Made by a program: the position numbers and the translations under genes. Below are positions 9,224-17,284 of a DNA stretch of 64,000 bases, piece after piece. The DNA is from Streptomyces sp. NRRL S-455 (GTDB lineage: Bacteria; Actinomycetota; Actinomycetes; Streptomycetales; Streptomycetaceae), in the NCBI RefSeq assembly GCF_000717875.1, contig NZ_JOCT01000033.1:1-64000 (forward strand), given 5' to 3'. Each line of letters begins with the position of its first letter. Positions within the stretch are counted from its first letter, which is position 1. Under the pieces are notes generated by a model. That model was not told the DNA's origin. It did no database searches and saw only the letters and a list, made by a program, of their open reading frames with translations.

Positions 9224-10027
9224 TCAGGCCCGCCCGTACCTCGTGAACAGGAAGCCGTCCTCCTCCAGCATCGACACCAGTGCGAAGCGCTGCGGCACCG
9301 TGACCGCGGGGCCACCGGCGATGCGCTGCGCGTCGCCCGCGGTGAGCATCGGGGAGACGGTCAGGCAGAGCTCGTCGAGCACTCCGGCCGCCACCAGCTG
9401 TCCGAGCAGCCGCGGGCCGCCCTCGGTCAGCAGCCGGGTGTGGCCGAGTCCGGCGAGGGCCTGGACGGCGCGGGCCGGATCCACGCCGATCCCGTCCCCG
9501 GCGGCCAGCACCCGCGCGCCCGCCTTCTCGGCGGCGGCGACGCGGTCCGGGGCGGCCGAGGCTCCCGTGAGGATCAGGGTGGGCACCAGGGGCGAGGTGA
9601 ACAGGGGGAGCGAGAAGTCCAGGTCGAGGCTGGCGGTGACCACCGCGATCGCCGGTGCCGGGGCCTGTCCGGCCGCCTCCCGCATCGCCGCGAAGTCGGC
9701 ACGCGCGCGGGCCGGGCGGTACCCCTCCCGGCGCACGGTCTCCGCGCCGACCACCACGACGTCCGCCAGGGCCCGCAGCGTGCCGAAGATCCGCATGTCG
9801 GCGGCGCTGGAGATGGGCTGCGAACGGCCGTCGTGCTGGGCGGCCCCGTCCAGCGTGGACACCATGTTGGCGCGCAGCCACGGCGCCGACCCCTCGGGGC
9901 CCGGCTCGGGATAGGCGTAAGCGGCGGCCAGCTCGTCCAGGCTCCACTCCCGCCCGGCACCGCCCACCGCCCCCTCACCCGGGGCCGGAGCTGCTGTTTC
10001 ATCGGTCACAGGGAACAGACGTCGCAT
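9224..10027 (-). CDS. Pyrimidine reductase family protein (RibD C-terminal-like)
   Basis: The 267-residue protein has the RibD C-terminal/DHFR-like fold: an N-terminal WLRANMVSTLDGAA strand, DMRIFGTLRALADVVVVGAETVRREGY, a central VTASLDLDF strand, and LLTEGGPRLLGQLVAAG followed by LTVSPML. Family members reduce 5-amino-6-ribosylamino-uracil phosphate or related pterin/flavin precursors with NADPH. The deaminase half of full RibD is absent, so riboflavin function is uncertain. ATG 10027 (MRRLFPVTDE) is preferred. The frame stays open another 31 codons upstream, but that extension is encoded by the inverted-repeat element at 10052-10240 and is not expected to be real protein. Confidence 0.85.
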   Translation of the reverse strand: MRRLFPVTDETAAPAPGEGAVGGAGREWSLDELAAAYAYPEPGPEGSAPWLRANMVSTLDGAAQHDGRSQPISSAADMRIFGTLRALADVVVVGAETVRREGYRPARARADFAAMREAAGQAPAPAIAVVTASLDLDFSLPLFTSPLVPTLILTGASAAPDRVAAAEKAGARVLAAGDGIGVDPARAVQALAGLGHTRLLTEGGPRLLGQLVAAGVLDELCLTVSPMLTAGDAQRIAGGPAVTVPQRFALVSMLEEDGFLFTRYGRA

Positions 10028-10051
10028 GCCGTGCAGTGTTCCACGCGCCTG

Positions 10052-10240
10052 AGGGCCTGTCCGGCGGACCAAGCCGTAGGGCGCGGGGCCTGGCACGCCC
10101 ATCTGCGGCGTTGTTGTCACTCGCCGACGCTCCGCGTCTACTCCTTCCTCCGCCTTGCAGCTGGACGCACCAGCCCCCGCTCGTCGGCGTTACCAGGTCA
10201 GCGTGAGATCCGGCACGGCTTGGTCCACCGGACAGGCCCT
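10052..10240. mobile_element. MITE-like inverted-repeat element in the ribD-like/zapE gap
   Basis: The 189-bp segment begins AGGGCCTGTCCGG and ends in its reverse complement. The terminal inverted repeats match over 26 of the outer 27 bases, differing at position 14 (C against T). No transposase is encoded. The interior resembles a repeat I recall from many Streptomyces intergenic regions. No clear target duplication is visible (flanks GA and TA at most). It fills the divergent promoter region and ends 13 bp before the zapE start codon. Confidence 0.75.
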
Positions 10241-10253
10241 AGCATGGTGAACC

Positions 10254-11354
10254 GTGTCCTCTTCCCCCGCCCCCTCCGGTACCGGCCCGATAACCGACGC
10301 GGCCCCGCTCTCCCTGTGTGCCCGTGAGCCGCGCGTTCCCGCGGACCGGCTGGTCGCCGAGATGGTGCCGCCGCCACGGTTCGACTCGGTGCGCTTCAGC
10401 ACGTACATCCCGGACCCGAACCAGCCCAGCCAGTCGGAGGCCGTCCAGGTCCTGGAGAGCTTCGCGGCGAGCCTCGACCGTGCGGCGGGCGGTTCCGGCA
10501 AGCGGCGGCTGTTCGGATTCGGCAAGGCGCCGAAGAAGGCCCCGGCCGGCCCGCGTGGCGTCTACCTCGACGGCGGTTACGGCGTCGGCAAGACCCACCT
10601 GCTGGCCTCCCTGTGGCACGCCACCCCCGCCGAACCCGGACTCAAGGCGTTCGGCACCTTCGTGGAGCTGACCAACCTGGTCGGCGCCCTCGGCTTCCAG
10701 CAGACCGTTCAGACCCTGTCCGGCCACCGCCTGCTGTGCATCGACGAGTTCGAGCTCGACGACCCCGGCGACACCGTCCTGGTCTCCACCCTGCTCGGCA
10801 AGCTCGTCGACGCGGGGGTGGCGCTCGCCGCCACCTCGAACACGCTGCCGGGCAAGCTCGGCGAGGGCCGGTTCGCCGCGGCCGACTTCCTCCGCGAGAT
10901 CCAGGGCCTGTCGGCGCATTTCCGCCCCCTGCGCATCGACGGCGAGGACTACCGCCACCGCGGCCTGCCCGCGGCGCCGCCGCCCTACTCCGACGAGCAG
11001 GTGACCAGGGCGGCGCACGCCACCGAGGGCGCGTCCCTTGACGCGTTCCCGTCCCTCCTGGAGCACCTCGCACGGGTCCACCCCAGCCGGTACGGCGCTC
11101 TGACCGACGGAATCGAGGCCGTGTGCCTCACCGGAGTGCGGCCGGTTCCCGACCAGTCGACGGCCCTCAGGCTCGTCGTGCTCGCGGACCGGCTCTACGA
11201 CCGCGAGGTGCCCGTGATGGCCTCTGGCCTGCCCTTCGACCAGCTGTTCAGCGAGGAGATGCTGAACGGCGGCTACCGCAAGAAGTACTTCCGGGCCATC
11301 TCCCGGCTCACCGCCCTGGCCCGCGACGCGGGCCGACTCGCGAACCCCCGGTGA
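10254..11354 (+). CDS. zapE: Cell division protein ZapE / AFG1-like ATPase
   Basis: A 366-residue single-domain P-loop ATPase. Walker A GGYGVGKTH lies at about residues 106-114 and Walker B LLCIDEFEL at about 160-168, followed by the family sensor ATSNTLPGKLGEGRF. This is the AFG1/ZapE pattern; E. coli ZapE acts at the division ring and mitochondrial AFG1 in protein quality control. An insert RRLFGFGKAPKKAPAGPR precedes the P-loop. The GTG start lies 13 bp after the MITE-like element, with no ribosome site. A TAGCAT hexamer at 10240-10245 would give a leaderless transcript, so the element may supply or reshape the promoter (inference). Confidence 0.9.
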   Translation: MSSSPAPSGTGPITDAAPLSLCAREPRVPADRLVAEMVPPPRFDSVRFSTYIPDPNQPSQSEAVQVLESFAASLDRAAGGSGKRRLFGFGKAPKKAPAGPRGVYLDGGYGVGKTHLLASLWHATPAEPGLKAFGTFVELTNLVGALGFQQTVQTLSGHRLLCIDEFELDDPGDTVLVSTLLGKLVDAGVALAATSNTLPGKLGEGRFAAADFLREIQGLSAHFRPLRIDGEDYRHRGLPAAPPPYSDEQVTRAAHATEGASLDAFPSLLEHLARVHPSRYGALTDGIEAVCLTGVRPVPDQSTALRLVVLADRLYDREVPVMASGLPFDQLFSEEMLNGGYRKKYFRAISRLTALARDAGRLANPR

Positions 11355-11451
11355 CCACGAGCCCAATACCGCGCCCAACTACCGTGAAGTAAGGGCTGAT
11401 TCGCGCCAACCCAGCCACGGTTTTCAGGCTCTCTTCAGCTTGAAACGTTAA

Positions 11452-11483
11452 GTTAACCCTGCAAACGACTTTGCAGGGTTAAC
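11452..11483. terminator. Perfect 14-bp hairpin after zapE
   Basis: GTTAACCCTGCAAA and its exact reverse complement flank a CGAC tetraloop. The stem lies about 100 bp after the zapE stop and just before a promoter-like region. It is AT-rich compared with its surroundings. A terminator or attenuator is the simplest reading; a repressor operator is possible. Confidence 0.5.
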
Positions 11484-11501
11484 GTGTTTCTTGACCAGTC
11501 A

Positions 11502-11529
11502 TTGACCAAGTGTTGGTCAGCGCTAGGCG
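11502..11529 (+). promoter_or_regulatory. Candidate sigma-70-type promoter for the secreted-peptide gene
   Basis: TTGACC at 11502-11507, a 16-bp spacer and TAGGCG at 11524-11529 precede a strong ribosome site (GAAGGGGGG) and ATG 11554. A second TTGACC lies 11 bp further upstream, giving an AGTCATTGACC-type direct repeat that could also bind a regulator. Confidence 0.4.
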
Positions 11530-11553
11530 TGTCGAGCACCTGAAGGGGGGCGC

Positions 11554-11982
11554 ATGTACCGAGGTACGACGGCACGGACCGTGGTTTCGCTCCTCGCCGC
11601 CGTCCTGCTCGCCCTTCAGTTCTTCGCACCGACCGCGTCCTTCGCAACCGCGCACACGACCAGTCAGGTCGAGGCCAAGGCTCATCCCGGAACCAAACCC
11701 TCCGGCAAGTCCTCGCGTCCCGGACCCGAGTTCTCCGGGAAGGCAGTGCGCGACGAGATCACCTCGTGCCGCGCCGGGCACCACGGGGACCCGACCGGTC
11801 CCCTGCGGACCCGCCTCCGGTCCCAGGCCGCCACCTCCGCGCACCCGGCGCCCGAGCGGCCGCTGCTGAGGCACATCCAGCCGACGGCGGAGGAACCAGT
11901 CATCCCCGGCGCCGCGCATCAACGCACGCCGAGATCCTCGGTGTCACACACCCCGGCAGCGCTTCAGATCTTCCGCTGCTGA
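11554..11982 (+). CDS. Small secreted protein upstream of carbonic anhydrase
   Basis: A 142-residue protein with a clear signal peptide: positively charged start MYRGTTART, a hydrophobic core to about residue 24, and a likely cleavage near ASFA-TA at about residue 31. The mature part is rich in Pro, Ser, Arg and His, with two cysteines (one in ITSCRAGHH, one at the very C-terminus), and has no recognisable domain. GAAGGGGGG before ATG 11554 and a promoter-like sequence support expression. It precedes the carbonic anhydrase and SulP genes on the same strand. Function unknown. Confidence 0.7.
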   Translation: MYRGTTARTVVSLLAAVLLALQFFAPTASFATAHTTSQVEAKAHPGTKPSGKSSRPGPEFSGKAVRDEITSCRAGHHGDPTGPLRTRLRSQAATSAHPAPERPLLRHIQPTAEEPVIPGAAHQRTPRSSVSHTPAALQIFRC

Positions 11983-12063
11983 GGAACAGAGCCGTTCCAT
12001 CCCCCACCTCTGTCATGCCCGTCCGACGCGCCCCCACGCGCGCCAGGAGGAGTCACCACACTC

Positions 12064-12645
12064 ATGCAACCCCTCATCGACAACGCCCGCATGTTCGGAC
12101 AGCGCCCTGAGGAGTTCGCTCGCCTCGCCGAGGGTCAGTCCCCCGACGTCCTGTTCATCACCTGCTCCGACTCCAGGGTCGTACCGGCCCTGATCACGGG
12201 CGCCCGGCCCGGCGAGCTCTTCGAGCTGCGCACCGCGGGCAACGTCGTCCCGCCGTACACCTCCGCCACCCCCACCGGTGAGGCGGCCACCATCGAGTAC
12301 GCCGTGCAGGTGCTCGGCGTCCAGCACGTCGTGGTGTGCGGCCACTCCCACTGCGGCGCCGTCGGCGCGGTGGTGCGTCACGACGATCTCGCCGCCGTAC
12401 CCGCGGTACGCGACTGGCTCGCCCACGCGGCGGACGAGCCCAAGTGCTCCGACCCCGCCGACCCGACGGTCGCCGAGGCCGTGCAGAACCACGTGCTGAC
12501 GCAGCTGCTGCGGCTGCGGTCCTACCCGTGCATCGAGAAGCGCCTCGAGGCGGGTGAACTCCAGCTGCACGGCTGGTACTACGAGGTCCACACGGGCGTC
12601 GTGCGGGAACACAGCACGGAGTCCGACACGTTCGAGACGCTCTGA
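12064..12645 (+). CDS. Beta-class carbonic anhydrase
   Basis: A 193-residue cytoplasmic enzyme interconverting CO2 and bicarbonate. The zinc ligands are C34 (in ITCSDSRV), H94 and C97 (in CGHSHCGAV). The catalytic D36-R38 pair is present, as is the RTAGNVV motif. It is followed 14 bp later by a SulP carrier, a frequent actinobacterial pairing that suggests joint bicarbonate handling. GGAGGAG lies 11 bases before the ATG, slightly far but usable. Confidence 0.96.
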   Translation: MQPLIDNARMFGQRPEEFARLAEGQSPDVLFITCSDSRVVPALITGARPGELFELRTAGNVVPPYTSATPTGEAATIEYAVQVLGVQHVVVCGHSHCGAVGAVVRHDDLAAVPAVRDWLAHAADEPKCSDPADPTVAEAVQNHVLTQLLRLRSYPCIEKRLEAGELQLHGWYYEVHTGVVREHSTESDTFETL

Positions 12646-12659
12646 GGGGGCCGGTGACC

Positions 12660-14153
12660 ATGCTGTCCAAGTTCCCTTACCTGAAGCAGGACTTCCTCGC
12701 CTCGATCGTCGTCTTCCTGGTGGCGGTGCCGCTGTGCGTCGGCGTGGCGGTCGCCTCCGGTGTCCCGGCCGAGCTCGGCCTCATCACCGGCATCGTCGGC
12801 GGTCTCGTCACCGGGCTGATGCGCGGCAGCAGCCTTCAGGTGTCCGGGCCCGCGGCCGGTCTCACCGTGCTGGTCTTCGAAGCCGTCAGCGAGTTCGGAG
12901 TGGCCACGCTCGGCGTGATCGTGCTGCTCGCCGGACTGCTCCAGCTCGCCATGGGCTTCCTCGGCATAGGCCGCTGGTTCCGCGCGATCTCCGTCTCCGT
13001 CGTCGAGGGCATGCTCTGCGGTATCGGACTGGTGATCATCGCCGGTCAGATCTACGCGGCGGCCGGCCTGAAGGCCCCGGAGTCCGGACTCGGCAAGATC
13101 GCGGGGCTGCCCGGGGCGTTCGCCGACGCGCTCGGCAGCACCAAGGCCCTGACCTCCCTCGCGATCGGCGCGGGCACCATCGCCGTCATCGTGCTGTGGA
13201 AGAAGATGCCGAAGGCGGTCCAGACCGTGCCCGGCGCCCTCGCGGCGGTCGTCCTCGCCACGGTCGCCACGCTCGCCTTCAGCCTGCCGGTCGCCACCGT
13301 CCAGGTGGAGGGTCTGCTCGGCGTCATCCAGCCGCCCGGGGCCGAGGCCTTCGGCGAGCTGGCGAGCCCGGCCATCTGGGGCACCATCCTCGCCTTCGCG
13401 CTGATCGCCTCCGCGGAGAGCCTGTTCAGCGCGGCGGCCGTGGACCGGCTGCACAACGGCCCGCGCACCGAGTACAACAAGGAGATGATCGCCCAGGGCG
13501 CGGGCAACACCCTGTGCGGTCTGCTCGGCGCGCTGCCGATGACCGCGGTCATCGTGCGCAGCTCGGCCAACGTCGCCGCGGGTGCCAAGACCAAGGCGTC
13601 GCGGGTGCTGCACGGCGTGTGGCTGCTGCTGTTCGCCGCCGCGATGCCGTGGGCCCTGGCCCTGATCCCGATCCCCGCCCTGGCCGGCATCCTCGTGCAC
13701 GCCGGCTGGAAGCTGATCCCGTTCCGTCAGATCACGGCGCTGTGGCGGGCACACAAGGGTGAGGCGCTGATCCTCGTCGTCACCGCCGTGTCCATCGTCG
13801 CGGTGAACATGTTCGAGGGTGTGCTCATCGGTCTGGCCCTGTCGGTCGTCAAGACCGCCTGGGAGGCCTCGCACGTCAAGCTCGAGGTCATAGACAAGGG
13901 CGCCGGCCCCATCCAGGCGTACCTGTCGGGCAACGCGACGTTCCTGCGGCTGCCGAAGATCCTGGACAGCCTGGAGAGTCTGCCGCAGGACCGCCCGGTC
14001 GAGCTGGACCTGAAGGGCCTGCACCACCTCGACCACGCCTGCCGCACGGCCCTGGAGAGCTGGGCCGAGCGCCACAGCGCGGCGGGCACCGAGCCGGTGA
14101 AGGTCATGGAGCCCGAGGAGTCGTCGGAGAGCGAGAAGGTGGCGGCGGCCTAG
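12660..14153 (+). CDS. SulP family anion carrier with C-terminal STAS domain
   Basis: A 497-residue inner-membrane protein with about 10-12 hydrophobic segments beginning DFLASIVVFLVAVPLCVGVAVASG, the SulP signature region. The later segments include MTAVIVRSSANVAAGAKTKASRVLHG, typical of the family. The last 90 residues are a STAS domain (VELDLKGLHHLDHACRTALESW). SulP carriers move sulfate, bicarbonate or organic anions, usually with Na+ or H+. Coupling to the upstream carbonic anhydrase favours bicarbonate (inference). ATG 12660 has GGGGG nine bases upstream; GTG 12654 is an alternative. Confidence 0.92.
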   Translation: MLSKFPYLKQDFLASIVVFLVAVPLCVGVAVASGVPAELGLITGIVGGLVTGLMRGSSLQVSGPAAGLTVLVFEAVSEFGVATLGVIVLLAGLLQLAMGFLGIGRWFRAISVSVVEGMLCGIGLVIIAGQIYAAAGLKAPESGLGKIAGLPGAFADALGSTKALTSLAIGAGTIAVIVLWKKMPKAVQTVPGALAAVVLATVATLAFSLPVATVQVEGLLGVIQPPGAEAFGELASPAIWGTILAFALIASAESLFSAAAVDRLHNGPRTEYNKEMIAQGAGNTLCGLLGALPMTAVIVRSSANVAAGAKTKASRVLHGVWLLLFAAAMPWALALIPIPALAGILVHAGWKLIPFRQITALWRAHKGEALILVVTAVSIVAVNMFEGVLIGLALSVVKTAWEASHVKLEVIDKGAGPIQAYLSGNATFLRLPKILDSLESLPQDRPVELDLKGLHHLDHACRTALESWAERHSAAGTEPVKVMEPEESSESEKVAAA

Positions 14154-14181
14154 CGACCGACCGGAAGGCCGGCAGCCACCG

Positions 14182-14214
14182 GTCCGGGGTGCGCAGAGCA
14201 TGCGCGCCCCGGAC
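14182..14214. terminator. Stem-loop after the SulP gene
   Basis: GTCCGGGG and CCCCGGAC pair around an inner imperfect GCGC/GCGC stem. It lies 29 bp after the SulP stop and is the likely terminator of the carbonic anhydrase-SulP unit. Confidence 0.5.
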
Positions 14215-14220
14215 CTTCGC

Positions 14221-14242
14221 GTGTCCGGGCCGGCCCGGACAC
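14221..14242. repeat. Perfect 22-bp palindrome upstream of the slipin gene
   Basis: GTGTCCGGGCC is followed directly by its exact reverse complement with no loop. It lies 7 bp after the preceding stem-loop and 80 bp before the slipin start. A dimeric regulator site is possible; a second terminator arm is the alternative. Confidence 0.5.
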
Positions 14243-14321
14243 CGAGGCATGGCCCCCGCCCAGCATCCGGGCATATCGTTACAGGAGCAGACGAATCGGG
14301 ACCTCTGGACGGGAGGTCGTC

Positions 14322-15176
14322 ATGCTCGAAGAGCTGGTCGCGGCGGTTGTGGCCGCCGGGGCCGCCGGTCTGGTCTATCTGACCGCGGCGGCGCGGGTCG
14401 TGAAGCAGTACGAGCGCGGGGTGGTCTTCCGGCTCGGCCGGCTGCACGGCGACGTACGCCGGCCCGGTTTCACCGTGATCGTCCCCGCGGTGGACCGGAT
14501 GCGCAAGGTCAACATGCAGATCGTCACCATGCCGGTGCCCGCCCAGGAGGGCATCACCCGGGACAACGTGACCGTGCGGGTCGACGCGGTCGTGTACTTC
14601 AAGGTCGTGGACCCGGGCGCCGCGGTCGTCAACGTCGAGGACTACCGCTTCGCCGTCTCCCAGATGGCACAGACCTCGCTGCGCTCGATCATCGGCAAGA
14701 GCGAGCTGGACGACCTCCTGTCCAACCGGGAGAAGCTCAACCAGGGCCTGGAGCTCATGATCGACAGCCCGGCCGTGGAATGGGGCGTGACCATCGACCG
14801 CGTGGAGATCAAGGACGTGTCCCTGCCGGACACGATGAAGCGTTCCATGGCCCGCCAGGCCGAGGCCGACCGCGAGCGGCGGGCGCGCCTGATCAACGCG
14901 GATGCCGAGTACCAGGCCTCGAAGAAACTGGCCCAGGCCGCCCACCAGATGGCGGACACCCCTTCGGCGCTCCAACTCCGGCTGCTGCAGACCGTGATGG
15001 CCGTGGCGGCGGAGAAGAACTCCACCCTGGTGCTGCCCATCCCGGTGGAGCTCCTGCGGTTCCTGGAACGGGGCCGCGAGGAGGGCCGGCAGACGCCCGC
15101 GGACGACAAGGCGGACGACGACGTCGACAAGACCGAACGGGCCATGGAGGACCTGCGGCGCGCCGTCGAGCGATGA
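14322..15176 (+). CDS. Slipin / SPFH (band 7) membrane protein
   Basis: A 284-residue protein with one N-terminal hydrophobic segment (residues 5-25) and an SPFH domain: QYERGVVFRLGRL, PGFTVIVPAVDRM, ITRDNVTVRVDAVVYFKV and QTSLRSIIGKSELDDLL. The helical MARQAEADRERRARLINADAEYQAS region is the usual oligomerising coiled coil. Slipins form membrane-associated rings thought to organise lipid and protein domains. The C-terminus is acidic and low in complexity. GGGAGG precedes ATG 14322. No NfeD-type protease partner is next to it. Confidence 0.92.
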   Translation: MLEELVAAVVAAGAAGLVYLTAAARVVKQYERGVVFRLGRLHGDVRRPGFTVIVPAVDRMRKVNMQIVTMPVPAQEGITRDNVTVRVDAVVYFKVVDPGAAVVNVEDYRFAVSQMAQTSLRSIIGKSELDDLLSNREKLNQGLELMIDSPAVEWGVTIDRVEIKDVSLPDTMKRSMARQAEADRERRARLINADAEYQASKKLAQAAHQMADTPSALQLRLLQTVMAVAAEKNSTLVLPIPVELLRFLERGREEGRQTPADDKADDDVDKTERAMEDLRRAVER

Positions 15177-15266
15177 CGCGCGCTACGCGCGTGGTTCCGG
15201 CGAACCGCACCAGGTGATAGACACAGCGGGATCACTGTTCCTGTCCGCCAGCAGGAAGGTTTCCCC

Positions 15267-16649
15267 ATGACCGAAAACGGTCGTTCCGCCACACGACGTC
15301 AGGTGCTCGCCGGGACGGGCGCCGCGGGCCTCGGGATCGCGTTCTCCGGCGCCCTGTCAGAACTCTTCGCCGGTACCGCCGCCGCGCAGCCCCTCGGCCA
15401 CGACGGCTACGGCCCGCTCGTGCCCGACCCGAAGGGCCTGCTCGATCTACCGAAAGGCTTCAGCTATCGGGTCCTCTCCCGGCAGGGGGACGAGCTCCGT
15501 TCGGGTGAGGGCAAGGTCCCCTCCAACCACGACGGCATGTCGGCCTTCGCCGGCAGAGCCGGCCGTGTCCACCTGGTCCGCAACCACGAGAACCGCGCCG
15601 ACGGCAAAATCCCGGTCCCGGCCGTCGAGGGCCTCACCTACGATCCGGCCGGCAAGGGCGGCTGTACGGCACTGACGCTGGACTCGCGGGGCCGGGTGCT
15701 GTCGGAGCGGGTCGCGATCGCCGGTACCGCCGTGAACTGCGCGGGCGGCCCCACTCCGTGGGGTACCTGGCTGACCTGCGAGGAGACCGAGGACAAGGCC
15801 GGCACCAACGGCTACACCAAGGACCACGGCTTCATCTTCGAGGTCGACCCGGTCGACCCCCGCCGCACCGGAGCCGTACCGCTGACCGCGATGGGCCGCT
15901 TCCAGCACGAGGCGATCGCCGTCGACCCCCGGCGGGGCGTGGTGTACGAGACGGAGGACGCCTTCGAGAAGCCCTTCGGTCTCTTCTACCGCTTCCTGCC
16001 GGAGAAGCCGCTGGGCGGCCGGGGTTCGCTGCGCGCGGGCGGCCGGCTCCAGGCCATGCGCGTGCCGGGCGTACCCGACCTGTCCACCATCCAGGACATC
16101 GGCGCCGAGTTCGACGGCGTCGAGTGGGTGGACGTCCCCGACCCGCAGGCCGCGGGGACGCCCATCCGGTTCCAGGACTTCGGCCGCGGAGGCATCACGC
16201 ACGCGCAGAAGCTGGAGGGCTGCTACTGGGGCGGCCGGTCGGTGTACTTCGTGTCGTCCTTCGCGCGCCGGTCGGAAGGTTCCGCGGCCGACCACTACGG
16301 GCAGGTCTGGCGCTACGACCCGGAGCGCCGCAGGCTGACCCTGGTGATCGTCTTCGGTCCGGACAGCGACCTGCAGCTCCCGGGTGAGTCGCCGGACAAC
16401 ATCTGCCTGGCGCCCAGCGGCGGCCTGATGGTCTGCGAGGACGGCGAGGGCGCCCAGCACGTCTACGGAGTGACCCGGCGCGGCGAGGTCTACGCGATGG
16501 CCCGCAACCGGCAGACCATCGGCACCCCGGAGGAGCCCGAGTGGGGCGAGTTCGCCGGTGTGACCTTCTCCCCCGACGGCGACACGATGTACGTCAACTG
16601 CTACAGCCCCGGCACCACGTTCGCGGTGACGGGCCCCTGGCGCTGTTAG
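15267..16649 (+). CDS. PhoX-like secreted phosphatase (DUF839), Tat substrate
   Basis: The 460-residue protein opens with a twin-arginine signal, TRRQVLAGTGAAGLGIAFSGAL, with probable cleavage near AAA-QP. The mature part is a beta-propeller of the PhoX/DUF839 family: HDGMSAF, LVRNHE, NCAGGPTPWGTWLTCEET, GRFQHEAIAVD, YETED and the C-terminal SPDNICLAPSGGLMVCEDGEG and FSPDGDTMYVNC. PhoX enzymes are Ca/Fe-dependent alkaline phosphatases exported folded, which fits the Tat signal. It is shorter than proteobacterial PhoX, as actinobacterial members often are. AGGAAGG lies seven bases before ATG 15267. No PHO box was recognised. Confidence 0.85.
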   Translation: MTENGRSATRRQVLAGTGAAGLGIAFSGALSELFAGTAAAQPLGHDGYGPLVPDPKGLLDLPKGFSYRVLSRQGDELRSGEGKVPSNHDGMSAFAGRAGRVHLVRNHENRADGKIPVPAVEGLTYDPAGKGGCTALTLDSRGRVLSERVAIAGTAVNCAGGPTPWGTWLTCEETEDKAGTNGYTKDHGFIFEVDPVDPRRTGAVPLTAMGRFQHEAIAVDPRRGVVYETEDAFEKPFGLFYRFLPEKPLGGRGSLRAGGRLQAMRVPGVPDLSTIQDIGAEFDGVEWVDVPDPQAAGTPIRFQDFGRGGITHAQKLEGCYWGGRSVYFVSSFARRSEGSAADHYGQVWRYDPERRRLTLVIVFGPDSDLQLPGESPDNICLAPSGGLMVCEDGEGAQHVYGVTRRGEVYAMARNRQTIGTPEEPEWGEFAGVTFSPDGDTMYVNCYSPGTTFAVTGPWRC

Positions 16650-16757
16650 CCGCGGCCGCTCCGGCCGGGGCGGCGGGCGCGGAACCCGGCGCCCTGGCGG
16701 ACCGTCGAGGTACCGGACCGGACGCGACCGGCCGCAGCGGTCGTGCCCGCGCCCGGC

Positions 16758-16791
16758 CGCGGCAGTCCTGACGCGGCAGTCCTGACGCGGC
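16758..16791. repeat. Short tandem direct repeat
   Basis: The 14-bp unit CGCGGCAGTCCTGA occurs twice in a row, followed by CGCGGC. It lies in the 149-bp gap between the phosphatase gene and the convergent SRPBCC gene; otherwise that gap shows nothing. Confidence 0.6.
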
Positions 16792-16798
16792 CGGACGG

Positions 16799-17284
16799 TC
16801 AGGCGGCGAGCAGGGCGTCGATCTGCCCGACGGCCTCCTTCAGGCCCTCCTCCATGCCCATGGCGGCCAGCTTCTCCATCTCCTCGCGCGTGTCGAAGAG
16901 TGAGCGCATCTCCATCCGGGTGCCGCCGCCGTGTTCACTGAGGCGCACGCGCACGGACATGGTGGGCATGTCGTCCTTGGGTTTGCCGTCGTCGTCGGCG
17001 AAGCCGTCGGTGAACTCCAGGGACGTCGGCGGGGTGACCGAGGAGACCCGCCACCAGCCGCGGTACCGGTCGCCCTCCGGGCCGGTCATGAAGTAGGTGA
17101 CCTCCCCGCCGGGGGTCAGATCGTGCTGCTCCACGGTCGCCGGATAGGCCGGCGGGCCCCACCAGCGCTCCAGCTGCCGGGGGTCGGCCCACAGCCGCCA
17201 GACCCGCTCGACCGGGGCGGCGAAGTCGGCGATCAGAGTGAGGGTGAGGTTGTCGAGGTCCTTGTCGACACTGGTGACACTCAT
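16799..17284 (-). CDS. SRPBCC (AHSA1-type) domain protein
   Basis: A 161-residue single-domain protein of the START/AHSA1 helix-grip fold: DFAAPVERVWRLWADPRQLERWWGPP at the N-terminus, GGEVTYFMTGPEGDRYRGWW in the middle and the long helix EEGLKEAVGQIDALL at the end. These proteins bind hydrophobic ligands; the ligand here is unknown. Its ATG overlaps the TGA of the upstream ArsR gene (ATGA), so translation is coupled. ArsR plus SRPBCC pairs are common in actinobacteria, and the SRPBCC protein presumably belongs to the regulator's response. Confidence 0.9.
   Translation of the reverse strand: MSVTSVDKDLDNLTLTLIADFAAPVERVWRLWADPRQLERWWGPPAYPATVEQHDLTPGGEVTYFMTGPEGDRYRGWWRVSSVTPPTSLEFTDGFADDDGKPKDDMPTMSVRVRLSEHGGGTRMEMRSLFDTREEMEKLAAMGMEEGLKEAVGQIDALLAA

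Noticed and set aside
12579..14975. A 798-codon frame on the complement strand across the SulP and slipin genes
   Set aside because: It is antisense to clear genes with strong motifs, its composition is that of a high-GC shadow frame, and it has no recognisable domain.
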